64,000 nucleotides of DNA from Pyropia yezoensis (taxonomy: Eukaryota; Rhodophyta; Bangiophyceae; Bangiales; Bangiaceae). The notes beneath the pieces are model-generated. The model did no database searches, had not been told where the DNA came from, and saw only the letters and a program-made list of their open reading frames with translations. Position 1 is the stretch's first letter; each line of letters starts with the position of its first letter. The translations under genes and the position numbers were made by a program. Below are positions 1 to 10,728 of the stretch, in pieces. The stretch covers positions 18,047,816-18,111,815 of the forward strand of contig CM020619.1 of assembly GCA_009829735.1 (NCBI GenBank), read 5' to 3'.

Positions 1-1
1 C

Positions 2-880
2 GGCGGCGGCGGCGGCGGCGGCGGCGGGGCGGCTCCAGACCTGGCCCTCCGCGCCGTCCGCCCCCTGCCGCCCGTCCTGGTCGCCGCCCGCGAGGCGGCG
101 GCGTGGTCGTTTGCGGGCCTCCTCCCGTCGCTGGGCAGCGCCTGGCTGTCCATTGACCACACCCTCTACGTGTGGCCGCTGCCCCCGCCACCGCCGTCGC
201 CGCCCGGCGGCGGCGGCGCCGACGCCGCCTCGTGGGCAACCGTCGCTCCCGACGGCGGGGGGGGTGCACCCGCCGTGCCGCCCGCGGCGGTGGACATGGC
301 CACCTACACCACCGACGGGCGGCAGGTGGTGGTGGCGGTGACGGCGCTGCCGCCGCCGCCGGCCACGTTTGTGGCCGCCGTCGTGGGCCTCCTCGCCGTC
401 GCCACCCCGGCAACGGTCACCCTGCTGGCGGTGGTGGCGGCGCCGGCCGAGCCGGGCGCCAGCGGCGTCCGGCTGGCGCTCCGGCCCACCGGCTGGGCGG
501 TCGCCCCGCCGGCGGCGGTGGTGGCCGCCGCCCCCGCCCCTGGGGGGGGGGCGGTGCTCCTCGCGGGCGCCGACGGCCGCCTCCACCTGCTGCGGCTGCC
601 AGTGGCGGCGGCGGCGGGCGGCAACGGGGCCGCCGCCGCCGCCACCGCCGCCGCCCGGCGGTCGCTGCCGTCGCGGCTGCTGGCGCCGCTTGCGGGCTCC
701 CTCTTTGCGGCCGCTCCCGCCGCCTCGCCGACGCTTGTCACCATCCACGCGTCGACGCTGGCGCGCGCGCTGGCGCCCCTGTCCTCCCCGCCACCACTGG
801 TGGATGTGGTTGTTGACGCGCCCCGACGAGTGGCCTACACCCTCGATGCCGCCGGTGGGCTAGCGCTCTACCGCCTCCAC

Positions 881-920
<40 letters not shown>

Positions 921-3900
921 TTTGTGACGGCGCCACGCTCGTCACCACCACCGACGTGGGCGCCGACGCGATGCGCGCGGCGGGCGGGCGGGGGGGGCGG
1001 TCCAAGCGGGCGGTCCTGGCGGTTGCGCCCGCGCCGGCGGGCGTTGCGGGCGCCCACCTGCTCGCCGTCACGTCGGCGGGGGAGCGCCTCCTCTACTCCA
1101 CCGCCGCCTCGCCGCCGACGCCGGGGGCGTCGCCGGCGGGCCTGCTGTCGCCGTGGCGGCCGGCTGCCCTGCCCGGCCGCGCGTCGTCCTTGGCGGCCGC
1201 CCCCGCGGCGGCGGCCGCCGCCGGCGCGGCGCTGCGGGTGGTCGGCTTCCGCCCCCCGCCCCCCTCCCCCGCCCGCGCCTACCGGTCGGCGGCGGTGGCC
1301 CCGTCGGGGGCGGTGCTGCTAACCGCGAGTGCGCCAACGGGGGTGGGCGGCCCAGACCTGCTGCTTGCCCTCACCCCCGTGGGGGGGGGGGTTGACGTGG
1401 CGGCCGCCGACGTGGCGGCCGCACGCGACGCGCTCGCCGCCGCCGCCGCCGCCGCCGGTCGGGGTGGGGGGGTCGGCGTCGGGCGGGTGCCGCCGCCGTC
1501 ACCCCGGGGAAGCGGGGGGGGGGGCGCCGGCGGCACCGCGGCGGCGGCCGACGCCGCGGGCGGCACGGTCATTGCCGTTGCGGCGGCTTTGCGGGGTACC
1601 GGGGGCGCCGCCGCCGCCGCCGCCGACGCTGCCGCGGCGGCGGCGGCGGGGTCGGTGGACCACGCCGACGGCGCGGGCGCGCCCGCCTGGTGGGCGCTCA
1701 CCACCGACGGGGCGGCGGTGTATGGGGTGCCGTCGTGGGCGGAAGCGGGCGCCCGCGCGCTGGCCGCCCCCACCCCCACCGCCGTTGACGCGGCGGTGGC
1801 GGGGGTGGTGGCGCGGGTGGGCGCGCCCGCCGCGGCGGCGCGGCTGCTCGCCGTCGCCGCGGCGGTGCCGGCGGTGGCGCCCGCGGCAGCCGCCGCGCTC
1901 GGCCGCTACCGCGCGTCGGCGGGGGCGTCGGCGGCGGCCGCGGCGGCGGCCGCCGCGGCGGCGGCTGCGTCGGCTGCTGCTGCTGCTGCTGGGGGGGGGG
2001 CAGCGGGTGCGACCGGGGGGGGCGGGGTGGGGGGGCTGCCCCCCGTGGGCGCCGGCGGCGCCAGCGCGTATGGCCGCGGGGGGGGGGGGGTGCGTACACC
2101 CCCGGCTGGGCGACCGGCGCGGCGGGCGGCTGGGGGGGGCTCCCGCCGTTTGCGGCCGGCCGCGCGGCGCTCCCCGAGCCCCCCCGCCGTGCGTCGGTGG
2201 GGGGCACCGCCGCGTCGGCGGTGGGCGACGGCAGCGGCGGCGGCGGTGCCGGGGGGGGGGGCGCCGCTGACGGGCCGGCGGGCCGCGGGGTGTCGACCTT
2301 TTCGGCGGCCCACGACGGGCTGGGGCTCCTCCTGGCGCAGACGCTCGGGCCGCTATGGCGGGCGCCGCTGCTCGCGGTGGCACCCACCCCTGGAGCAGAC
2401 GCTGGCGGTGGTGGTCGCGGGGACGGCGGCGGCGGCGGCGGTGGCGGCGTCGGTGGCGGTGGCGGCGACGGCGACGCGGTGCCGCCGGGTGGCGGGGAGG
2501 TGGCGGTCCCCGTGGTGGTGGCGGTCCCGCTGGGGCGGCTCGAGGCGGCGGCCGCCGCACTCGCCCGCCTCGGACGGCTGGTCGACTCTGGGGTGCTGGC
2601 GCCGGCGTGGCTCCCCGCCGACGGGGGGGGGGTTGGGGGTGAGGGTTCCCCCGACAGCGGGGACGCGGCCGGCGGTAGTGGCGGCGGCGGCGGCGGCGGC
2701 GGCGGCTGGGGCGGCGGGCCGGCGCGGCGTATTGGGGGAGGTCTGTGGGGCGCCACGCCCGCCGGCGGCGGGGGGGGCGGCGGCCCGTGGGGCCGCCGCG
2801 CCGTGTCGGCGCCCTACTTTGGGGGCGCCACCGGCTCGCCCGCCACGCCCGGCGGGTGGGGGTCCACGGGGGTCGGCGGCGGCTCTTGGCGGTCGCCCGG
2901 CGTGGGCGGCGGCGGGAGTGCCCTGGGCGCCCGCGCGGCGGCGGCGGCAACCGCCGCGGCGAGTGCGGCGGCCGACGCTGCGACGGCCGAGGCGGCGTCG
3001 GTCGCCGCCCTGCGCGGCGTTGCCGCCCGCGCCGCCGACACGCTGGCGGTGGCGTGCATCGCGGCCCGCGCGGGCGTCCTGACGCTCCGCCTCCCCGCCG
3101 CCGACGGCGTCGTCGGCGAACGCGCGGCGGCGGCGCTGGCGGCGGCGGACCTCTCCCTGCGGGGGGTGGCGGGGGCGGCGGCGCCCGCGGCGGCGGCGGC
3201 GCCGCTCATCGACGCCCTGTTTGAGGCGCTCGCGGGGGAGGAGGCGGCCGCCGACGCGGCAGCGGCCGCGGGCGGCGGTGGCGGCGGGGACGGGGGCGGG
3301 CCCGCGGCGGCACTGGCGGCGACGCTCGCGTCGCGGGCGCCGCGCCTGTTCCCGCCGTCGGCGGCGCGGGTGGCGGCGGCGGCCGCGGCGCTCCGCCGCG
3401 CCCTCCGCACCGCCGAGGCGCACTACCACGCGGTGGTGGCCGACGGGGGCGACGGCGGCGGGTCGGCGGGCTGGTCGGCCGCCGCCGTGGCGGCGGCCGA
3501 CGAGGCGGCGCGGCTGCTGGCGCCGGTCGTTGGGGAGCTCCCGCCTGCCCGCCTGCGGGCGGTCGTTGCGGGCCTGACGGCGGCGGGCTCCCTGGCGGCG
3601 GCGGTGGAGCTGGCGCTCGCCGCCGCCGCCGCCGCCGCCGCCGCCACTGGTCGGGCGGCCGGCGCGGGGGGCCGGGGCGCCGATCCACCAGCCGCCGCCG
3701 CTGCCGCGGCCGCCGACGTGGCGCACGAGGCCGCGACGGCCGCCGCACTTGACGCGGTCGCCGCGGCGCTGTCGGTCCCCGCCACCCCCCCCCTGCCGTC
3801 GTCTGCCGGCGGCGGCGGCGACGGGCGCGGCTCGGGCGCGCCGCTGGCGGCCGCCCAGCGGGCGGCGGCGCTGGACGTGGCGTGGGGCGCCGCGGGCGCC

Positions 3901-5778
3901 CACTTCCCCCCCCGGCTGGTCGGCTGGCTGGCCGCCGCGGGTGGGGTGGCACCCCCGTCCGGCGGCGGCGGCGGCGGCGGCAGCGGCGCCCCGCCGCCGG
4001 CCGTTGCGGCGGCTGCGGTGGCGGAGCTCCTCCGCCGCCCCCGCCACGCCGTCGAGGCCTTCCTGGCGGCGGCCGCCCGCGACGCGGCGGCCGACCTGGC
4101 CAACCGCCCAGCCGTGGCGGCCGCCCGCCTGCTGTGGCGCTTCTATGCGCGGCATGGCCGGGGGGGGGACGCCGCGGCGGTGCTGCTGGCGCTGGCCGAC
4201 GCGCCCGACGTGGCGGCCGACGCCCGTCCGGGGGGGGGGGGGGGACGACCGGCCGCCCAGCCACCCACCGGCAGACCGTCGTGGCGGCGGCGGCGGTGGT
4301 GGTGGTGGTGGCCCCGCGGCGGCGGCGGCGTCGGCGTCCCCCGCCGCCTCCCTCCGGCGGGCGTCGTCTGGGGTGGCGGCGTGGGCGTCGGGGGGCTCCG
4401 CCGTCTTGGCCGCCGCCGCGTCGCGGCTCTTCCCCGCCCCCCGTCGGCCCCCCCCGCCCCCCCCCGTTGCGACCGTATCGCCCGCCGCCGCCGCGGCGGC
4501 GGCCGCATCATTTGGCGGGGGCGGCTCGCCGCTCGACGCGGCCGCCGCGGCCGACGCGCACGTACACGCCAACGGCGTCGCGGGTGCCGACGGCGGGGAC
4601 GTGACGGTGCGGGCGCCGTGGAGCCTCGCCGCCCGCGTCGCGCACCTGTCGCTGGGCGTCCACGCCGCCGCGGCGGGCGGCGGTGAGGGCGACGGCAGCG
4701 GCGGCGGCGGCGGGCGGGCCGACTTTGCGGCTGCCCCCGCGGGGGCGGCGGCGGCGGCGGTGGCGGCCGAGCTGGGCGCCCTCCTCGACGTTGCCGCCGT
4801 GCAGGTGCGCGTGCGGCAGGCGCTGCTCCGCCGCGCCGCCGTGCTGCGCGACGCAGAGGCGGCGTCGGCCACCGCCGCCGCCCCACCGCCCGCCTCGGCG
4901 GGTGCTGCCGACGGCTCGACGGGGGGCTCCACGCCAACGGCGTCGGCGTCGGCGTCGACGTCGTCGTCGGCGGCGGCGGCAGCGGCCGCCGCCCTCGACG
5001 GCCGGGTGGTGGACCTGTCGACGCTCTTCCACACCTACATCACCCCGTGGGCGCTGCCGCGGGCGGCGCTCGCCGCCCTCCGCGTGGCGGGCGGCCCCGT
5101 GGACGGCGCGATTGTGGGCGCCCTGTGGGCGGACCTTGCCGCCCGCCTCCTCTCCGCGTCGGGGATGGACGACGGGGAGCCGCTGGCGGGCGTCGGCGCC
5201 GCGCCCCCCGCCGTTGCCGCGGCGCGGCTCACCGCCCTCGCCGCCGAGGCGGGCGCCGCCGCCGCCGCCGCCGCCACCCCCCCCCACGCCGGCACCGCGG
5301 CGGCGGCGCCCCCCGCCGGCTGGTCTATCGCTGCCGCCGTGCGGGCGGTGGAGGAGGCGGCGGCGGCGACCGCCCCCGCCGCCGCTTATGGGGCCCCCGC
5401 GGGGGGGCGGTGGGTGCCCGCCGCGCTCGCCGCGGCGGGCGTCCCCCCCGACGTGGTGGTGGGCGCGTATGGGGAGGTGGCGGCCGCCGCCGCCGCCGCC
5501 GCCTCCGCCGCCGCCGCTGCCGCGGCGGGGGGGCGGCTGCCGCCGCCGCCGCCCGTGCCGACGGCGGTGCTGCTCGCGGCGGCGGCGGCGGTACTCGGGG
5601 CGGTGCCGTCGCTGGGGGGGGTGGTGGGGGGGGGCGGGGGGGGGGGGGGGGGGGGGGGGCGTCGCCGGTCGTTGCGGCCGCCGTGCGGGCGCTGGGGGGG
5701 GCCCTCGAGGGGCGGGTGGGGGACCACCCGGCGGTGGCCGACGCGCTCGCCGCCCTCGCCGACGCCGCCCGCGGGTGA
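2..5778 (+). CDS. NUP155: Nucleoporin of the Nup155/Nup170 family, 5' partial
   Basis: Structural scaffold protein of the inner ring of the nuclear pore. Recognised by eye from family landmarks in order: WLSIDHTLYVW at 143-175 (start of the N-terminal beta-propeller), VVGLLAVATPATVTLLAV at about 378-431, a FSAAHDGLGLLLAQTLGPLW segment near 2299-2358, SLAARVAHLSL near 4622 and DLSTLFHTYITPW near 5013 in the C-terminal helical solenoid, ending at TGA 5776-5778. The frame is open from base 2, so the start lies outside the window. Reading follows frame 2 to about 2078, frame 1 to about 4230, frame 2 to about 5636, then frame 1 to the stop; every switch falls in a run of 13-24 G. No other intron is needed. 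About 1,920 residues are present, more than the roughly 1,400 usual for the family, because of Ala/Gly/Pro insertions. Family call is confident; whether the frame switches are real is not known. Confidence 0.8.
2078..2090. repeat. G13 homopolymer, first frame switch in the nucleoporin gene
   Basis: Thirteen consecutive G. Upstream coding is in frame 2; downstream the family-like sequence is in frame 1. A sequence-length error, allelic slippage or a tiny intron could explain it. Confidence 0.7.
4230..4244. repeat. G15 homopolymer, second frame switch
   Basis: Fifteen consecutive G; coding returns from frame 1 to frame 2 here. The sequence on both sides is otherwise open and coding-like. Confidence 0.7.
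5636..5659. repeat. G24 homopolymer, third frame switch and inverted-repeat boundary
   Basis: Twenty-four consecutive G, preceded by further G-rich sequence. Coding moves from frame 2 to frame 1 and ends at 5778. The same tract, as a C-run at about 18695-18718, is where similarity between the two inverted-repeat arms ends, so it is also the outer breakpoint of the inverted duplication. Confidence 0.7.
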
Positions 5779-6570
5779 CGCCGTGTGGGGGGGGGATTCG
5801 GCGGCGGGGGTGACAGCGCGGGGTGGGGGGGAGCACAGACACGGAAACACCTACGTTTTTTTTTGTATGTACCTGCACACGCTTTCATGCCTTGTCCTTG
5901 TCCAGGCCCCGTCGCCAGGGGGCGAGGGGCGGGGCGGGAGGGAGCCACGCGCGACTGCCCCAGCGTCGGCGCAACAGCGGGGCGCCACCGCCATCGCCGG
6001 CCCGCCGTGTGTGGACCCCCGCGGCGGCGGCCGGCGGCGCGCCACCGGCGGCTCCCCCGCGCCCCCCCCCCCCAGCTCAACGCAGGGCGAGCGCGCGTCG
6101 CCAGCGGCCTACGTCGGTGTGAAAAACTAGCCTCCCCCAGCCACACCGCGTGGTCCTGCCACGGCCGCCCGTCCATGCCCGCCCGGATAAGGGCGCGGGC
6201 AACGCCGCCGCCGTACGCGGGCGCAGCCGTTTAGCGGCGGGGCCTTGGTCGCCTTGTCCAGCCGCGGTGGCGCTAGCAGGCGCCGGCCGCCGCGGTGGCG
6301 CTAGCAAGCGCCGGCCGCCGCGGCGACGACGACTGCTATGGAGGCTTTGTCGGGAGCACCCTGATCGACGTCGAGTGCAGCAGCCCTTTTGCGGGGGTAC
6401 ACCGCTGCGGGGGGGGCATCGCAGGACCAAGCTGCGGCGAGCGTGGCCTCGCTGTGCCGCCCCCACTCACCCACGGATCCTGTACGGAACAGAAGACAAG
6501 ACAGCAGCCTGCAAGCGAGGTGAAGAAGGACAAGAGAACAACGATACACTCGAGCCCCCCGCGGGGGGGC
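5779..6570. other. Nucleoporin 3' flank, no gene seen
   Basis: GC-rich sequence between the convergent nucleoporin and fasciclin genes. It contains a short 2-copy tandem repeat around 6262-6320 (unit near GCGGTGGCGCTAGCA). A sub-segment around 6030-6110 (CGCTCGCCCTGCGTTGAG) recurs at about 13500-13560 and 17560-17620. No convincing coding sequence. Confidence 0.5.
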
Positions 6571-6576
6571 TTCATT
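6571..6576 (-). promoter_or_regulatory. Variant poly(A) signal of the left fasciclin gene
   Basis: On the minus strand this hexamer reads AATGAA, where the otherwise matching right copy has AATAAA at 15990-15995. A one-base difference in the candidate poly(A) signal, about 200 bp past the stop codon. Confidence 0.4.
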
Positions 6577-6782
6577 AATAGAAAGAAAACAAGCAAGCAA
6601 GCGCTGCCATGTTTTAACTAATACCCACTATCGCCTACAACGCGCGGCGGGTCGAAGACTATCAAGGACGCTCGTAGCCACAGTATCCATGGCTCACGTA
6701 CAGCACGCGCCAGTGAGCATGGTCGCCGCATTGGCGATGACAGCCTACTGTACGCGCCGTCGCCGCGACAGCTCTTGAGACA

Positions 6783-7460
6783 TCAACGCCGCCACGTAGT
6801 GGGGAACATGACACCACCCACAATGTGCATGACCCCGTTGCTCGCAGCGATGTCCGTTTCCAGGATCTTCACGTCGTCAATGGACGTCGCCGTGTCCACC
6901 AGCGTCTTGTTGTCCGCACCCAGCTTCACGCGTTCGCCATTGACGGACGTGTATCCGCGGGCGGCAACCAGGTCCTTGAGGCTCACAGCCCCGTCCGTCA
7001 TGTGAAACTCGAGGAAGGCGGCCAGGCTCGACACCGGGTCCACTTTCGGGAACCCGGCGATGAGGCCGAGCTCTCCCAGCACGGTCTTGAGCGCCCCCGC
7101 CTTGTCACTGCCCCCTTCCTTCAACCAGAAGGAAAGGTCCACAAACGCCGCATCATTGGGCGCAAAGAGGGTACTCGAGGTGTTGGCCTTGGCCAGGGTG
7201 TCCCACAGGCCGGTGAGCTTGAGCGCCTCCTCGAGGATCGAAAGGTCATCCCGCTTGGCCACCAGCGCGGCCAGCGTGGGGGGGGTGCCCGCCGTCGCTT
7301 GGCGCGCCGCCGACGGAGCGACGACGGCCGTGGCGGGGGCGGCCATGGCGCCGCGGGGGGCGGGGACCGCCGCGCCGCAGCCGGGGGTGGCCGCCATCAT
7401 CACAACGGCCACAGCGGCGGCGGCGGCGGCGGCGGCGCCAAACAGCAGACGGGGAGCCAT
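6783..7460 (-). CDS. Secreted FAS1 (fasciclin) domain protein, left copy
   Basis: A 225-residue protein starting at the ATG at 7460, in a CCACAATGG context. An Ala-rich hydrophobic N-terminus (about residues 5-25, ending near a Cys-Gly-Ala-Ala stretch) looks like a signal peptide. The rest is a single FAS1 fold: TLFAPNDAAF is the conserved H1 motif, and GVMHIVGGVM at the C-terminus is the H2 motif. FAS1 proteins are extracellular adhesion or cell-wall proteins in algae and plants. One FAS1 domain of normal length, no membrane anchor seen. It differs from the right copy at two residues (Ile for Thr before LEEALK; Ser for Arg before TLFAPN). It converges on the nucleoporin gene. Confidence 0.85.
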   Translation of the reverse strand: MAPRLLFGAAAAAAAAVAVVMMAATPGCGAAVPAPRGAMAAPATAVVAPSAARQATAGTPPTLAALVAKRDDLSILEEALKLTGLWDTLAKANTSSTLFAPNDAAFVDLSFWLKEGGSDKAGALKTVLGELGLIAGFPKVDPVSSLAAFLEFHMTDGAVSLKDLVAARGYTSVNGERVKLGADNKTLVDTATSIDDVKILETDIAASNGVMHIVGGVMFPTTWRR

Positions 7461-9205
7461 TGTGGACGGCAGGGGGGGAGGGCGGTACACAAGAGCAGGC
7501 TGGGTGGTGAGCAGGGGAGAGAGAGAACCGCCGTGAGCAGGTAGGTCGGAGAGAGGTCAGAGGTGCTTGGTCGGCTGCTGGATGGTGTGCTGCTTGGTTG
7601 ACCACCACCTGCCGTCGAGGGGTGCCCTCATAAGCCACTCTGCGCGCGCCGGGTGGCGCCGGGATGGCGGCCCGACGCAGCCCACCCGCATGGCCTGCCC
7701 GTCCGCTGCACCACGCCGAGCCGACGCCCGCCCGGCCCACCCCCGTGCCCCAGTCCCCAGCGTCTGCTGCCGCCGCTGCTGCGAATGGTCGGGCGCTCAG
7801 CGGGGGGCAGGGGGAGAGCTCCCGTGCATCACCCTACCCCATCCGTGAGGGCGTGCGGAGGTCCCGCCGCCGCCTCCCCCCCCCAGCTTGTGTCCGCTCC
7901 AAACGTACCAGCCTCCTGGCAGGTACGGTTACGGCTCAAGACATCCGCCACGCGGCCGCCGCCGCCGTGGTCGACGACGGCGCGCCCCACACCCTGCGGC
8001 GACGCCATCGCCACAAAGACGTGCGAGTCGTCGAGCGCGGGACGACGGAGGCGTCTGGGCTACCGCCCAGCGCTCCAGGCCGCCTCCACCCGTCTCTCCA
8101 CCTCGCCACCACACCCGCCGCGTCCCTGCACAACCGCTGATCCCGCCTCGGCGGCACTGTCCGCCATTACCCCCGCTGCAAGCCCCTCTTTCCCACTCCC
8201 CTCTGCCCCCCATGCGTTGGCGACGCTGTCCGCCTGCATGCTTCTGTGCGCTGCTCCTCCCTTTCCCCCCCTCGTCCCCCAACCTGAGCGAGAGTGTCCG
8301 CCCGTGCACGAGTGATCGTGCCGGGTGACGATGGACGAGGCGAGGCGGTGGACTCGCCACGTGGCCAACGGTCGGCTCCGTAGCCAACAGTCGGCTCCGT
8401 AGCCAATCGTCCGCACCGTATCTTGTGTACTGGATGATCCAGCCACCGCCCCCCATCCCCACGACGCGTGGCCAGCAATGGCGCAGGTCGCTAGCGGGCC
8501 GCCGCGGTGGTGAACGAGCAAAGCAATCAGCCCAGACCCTCTCCGCCACAGCAATGAAGCCGGCGGTAGATACCGTAGGTGTCTATCATTGGAACGGCTT
8601 TCTTGGTGGGACGCGTGGCCAGCTATGGCGCAGGTCGTCAGCGGGCCGCCGCGCCGGTGAACGAGCAAAGCAATCAGCCCAGACCCTCTCCGCCACAGCA
8701 ATGAAGCCGGCGGTAGGTACCGTTGGTGTCTATCATTGGAACGGCCTTCTTGGCGGGAAGGGTGGCGTCATGATCTAACGCTTCACGTCCGGAAGAGATC
8801 AAGTGGGGGTGGCCAAGCGACAGACGCCGCACCCGGGCTGAGAAGGCGCAATGTCAATCATCGTTTGCGGTTTGACGGAACATCTATGGTGCATCTCTTC
8901 CTCACCCCCCCCCCCCCCCCCCAGCGCCTCCCCCCCCGCCCGCCCCCCGCCCCCCTCCCCCCCGCCGCACCCTTGGCGGCGGCGGCAGTCACGGCGTCCT
9001 CCCAAATAGGCGCCGGCATGGGGAATCGGGGCGGGCGGCGGTGGCACCAGTGGCAGCGGCGGTGACGGCGTCGGTGGCTGCTCCCGCGGCAGCGGCGGTG
9101 GCGGCGTCGGCGGCTGCTCCCCCCATCACCGCCCCCATCGCCGCCGCTGCCCTCCCCATCGCCATCTCCTCCTCCCCCTTTTGGTTGCCAAGGACAGATT
9201 AGATG
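7461..9205. other. Upstream region of the left fasciclin gene, no gene supported
   Basis: GC-rich DNA with the fasciclin 5' UTR and presumably its promoter. No clear TATA box was identified. Short direct repeats (a GGCTCCGTAGCCAAC unit near 8373-8405) and the 147 bp tandem duplication lie here. Long open frames exist on both strands, but they are Arg/Pro-rich and lack ATG starts. Confidence 0.5.
8464..8757 (+). repeat. 147 bp direct tandem duplication, left arm only
   Basis: The unit beginning ACGCGTGGCCAGC occurs at 8464 and again at 8611, with high similarity across the whole unit. The matching part of the right arm (about 13950-14103) has a single copy, so this duplicated after the inverted arms formed or was lost from the right one. 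Confidence 0.85.
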
Positions 9206-10728
9206 TACTGTACAGTACGACCCACCAGAGAGGACAGCTTGGCCAGGCACCGCCGCGGCAGCACATCCGTCTTTTTGCGTCAGGTACGCATCACGTCCAT
9301 GGGGGCCAAGGGGTGGCTGCGCTCTGGGAGGAAGAGGATGACGCAGCGGGGCATGCGGATTCCCTGGGTCTGGCCATCAAAAACGCGGATGGAGCCGGGG
9401 GCCGACGAGGCCGCCGCATCCCCTGCGTTGAATAGTTTGATGGTGGGGGAGAGGGGCGCCGCCGCCGCCGCCGCCGTCGCTGCCGCCGCCGCCGCTGACC
9501 CCACCGCTGCCAGCCCCGCTGAGACCAGCGTCGCCGCCACCAGCGTCGCCGCCCCGCCAACCCCCGCCTTCCCTTGTCGGGGCCGGTGGGCGACGACGCC
9601 CTGCAGCCGGCCGCCGCCCCCCCCCCCGCTACTCCCTGCCTTTCAACGGGGTGCGTCCGCGGCGTGGGCGAACAGGCCTCCAGGGCCCGTTCCACCTTCG
9701 CGCTCGGCACCACCAACGAGTCACCCATCTACAGGTCTCTGCCCAGGGCGCCTCAAGTGCTCTGGCGTTCGCTTTCCTCGGGAGATCCTCATCCAGCGAC
9801 ACGTCCAGGGCAGCGGCGTGCGCGTCAAGAAGGACCGTCTCCCGCCACCGCAGCTGCACCAGCCGCGCCCCTGCGAGGACGACGCCAAGGCGCGGGGGGG
9901 GGGGGGGGGGGGAGGGGGGCGGCGAGGGAGGAGGGGACGGCGGCGGGGGGGGCTCCGTGGCTGCCGCCACCGCCGGCGCGGTCACCGTCGTCACGTCCCC
10001 GCCCGGCCGGGGAGGGGACGCGGGGGCGGCGGTGCCGGCCTGCAGGCTGCGACGGCGGGCGCGGCGAGCGCGGCCGACGTGACCGCCACGGTGGCAGCCG
10101 TTAAGACCGTGGGGGGGGGCGAGCGGGGGGGGGGGGGGGCCGACAGGCCGCATGGGGAGCCACCAACGCGGCTGCCGTAGCCACCCACACCGATCACACG
10201 GCGGGGGAAGCCGTGGCGCCAACCGGAAGCGCGCCGCCCGCGGTGGCTTCCCAGCCCCTGGCGGTGTCGGTGCCCCCATCCCCACCTTGCCGCCCACGGC
10301 GGACCCGCAGTGGCCGCTGCCGTGCGCGCTCCCCTTCCATCCCCCCCCCCTGCAGCACGCCCCCGAAACTGCGGGAGGTGGCGCACGAGAGAGTGGCTGG
10401 CGGGTGGGGTCGACGAGGATCCCTAAAGTGCCCCCCTCCCCCAAGTAGTCGGACAGCCGCCGCTGGAGGACCTCGACGGACCCACCCGCGATGACGGCCT
10501 CCCAGCCGCCCCGGCGACTGCGTCGCAGGTGACGGGGAGCGTAGCGGCGGCGCGCTGGCGGCGGAACCGGGGTGACGGGTGACGGCAGCTACGCAGCCGA
10601 GGCCGGCCGCGGTCGGCGGCAGCGGATTTGTCGCGGGCGTCTGCGGGAGCGGCCCCCTGCACAGCCGGGGGTGCCTGGTCAGCCGTGGCGGAGGCGGCGG
10701 CGATGGCAGCGGCGCTCGGTAAAGCCAT
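9206..10728 (-). other. Possible minus-strand gene in the spacer, frame-broken
   Basis: Several stretches read like protein on the minus strand but in changing frames: a start-like ATG at 10728 (MALPSAAAIAAASATADQ), Pro/Ala-rich sequence near 10000-10140, a segment with LDVSLDEDLPRKANARALEA near 9750-9810, and a segment with GSIRVFDGQTQGIRMPRCVI near 9310-9400. The last runs to a TGA at about 9280; after it the same frame stays open with KLSSLVGRTVQYI to a stop near 9203. G/C homopolymers between segments could hide frame errors, and an AG directly before ATGGGTGACTC near 9728 could be a splice acceptor. I do not recognise the family. This may instead be several fragments or none. Confidence 0.25.

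Larger units (their letters stand above)
5636..9130 (+). repeat. Left arm of a large inverted repeat
   Basis: This arm holds the last ~120 bp of the nucleoporin gene, its downstream flank, the minus-strand fasciclin gene and about 1.6 kb upstream of that gene. Its reverse complement is found at about 13590-18719. The fasciclin portion is nearly identical between arms (two amino-acid differences), while the nucleoporin flank (5779-6510 against 17270-17933) is more diverged. Compared with the right arm, the left one has a 147 bp tandem duplication at 8464-8757 and lacks two insertions. Confidence 0.85.

Noticed and set aside
2353-5034. 893-codon open frame on the minus strand opposite the nucleoporin gene
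   Set aside because: Arg/Pro/Ala low-complexity shadow caused by extreme GC content; the plus strand carries the recognisable family motifs.
8464-8757. 147 bp unit interpreted as nucleosome-related
   Set aside because: The length equals nucleosomal DNA only by coincidence as far as the sequence shows; two copies are not evidence.
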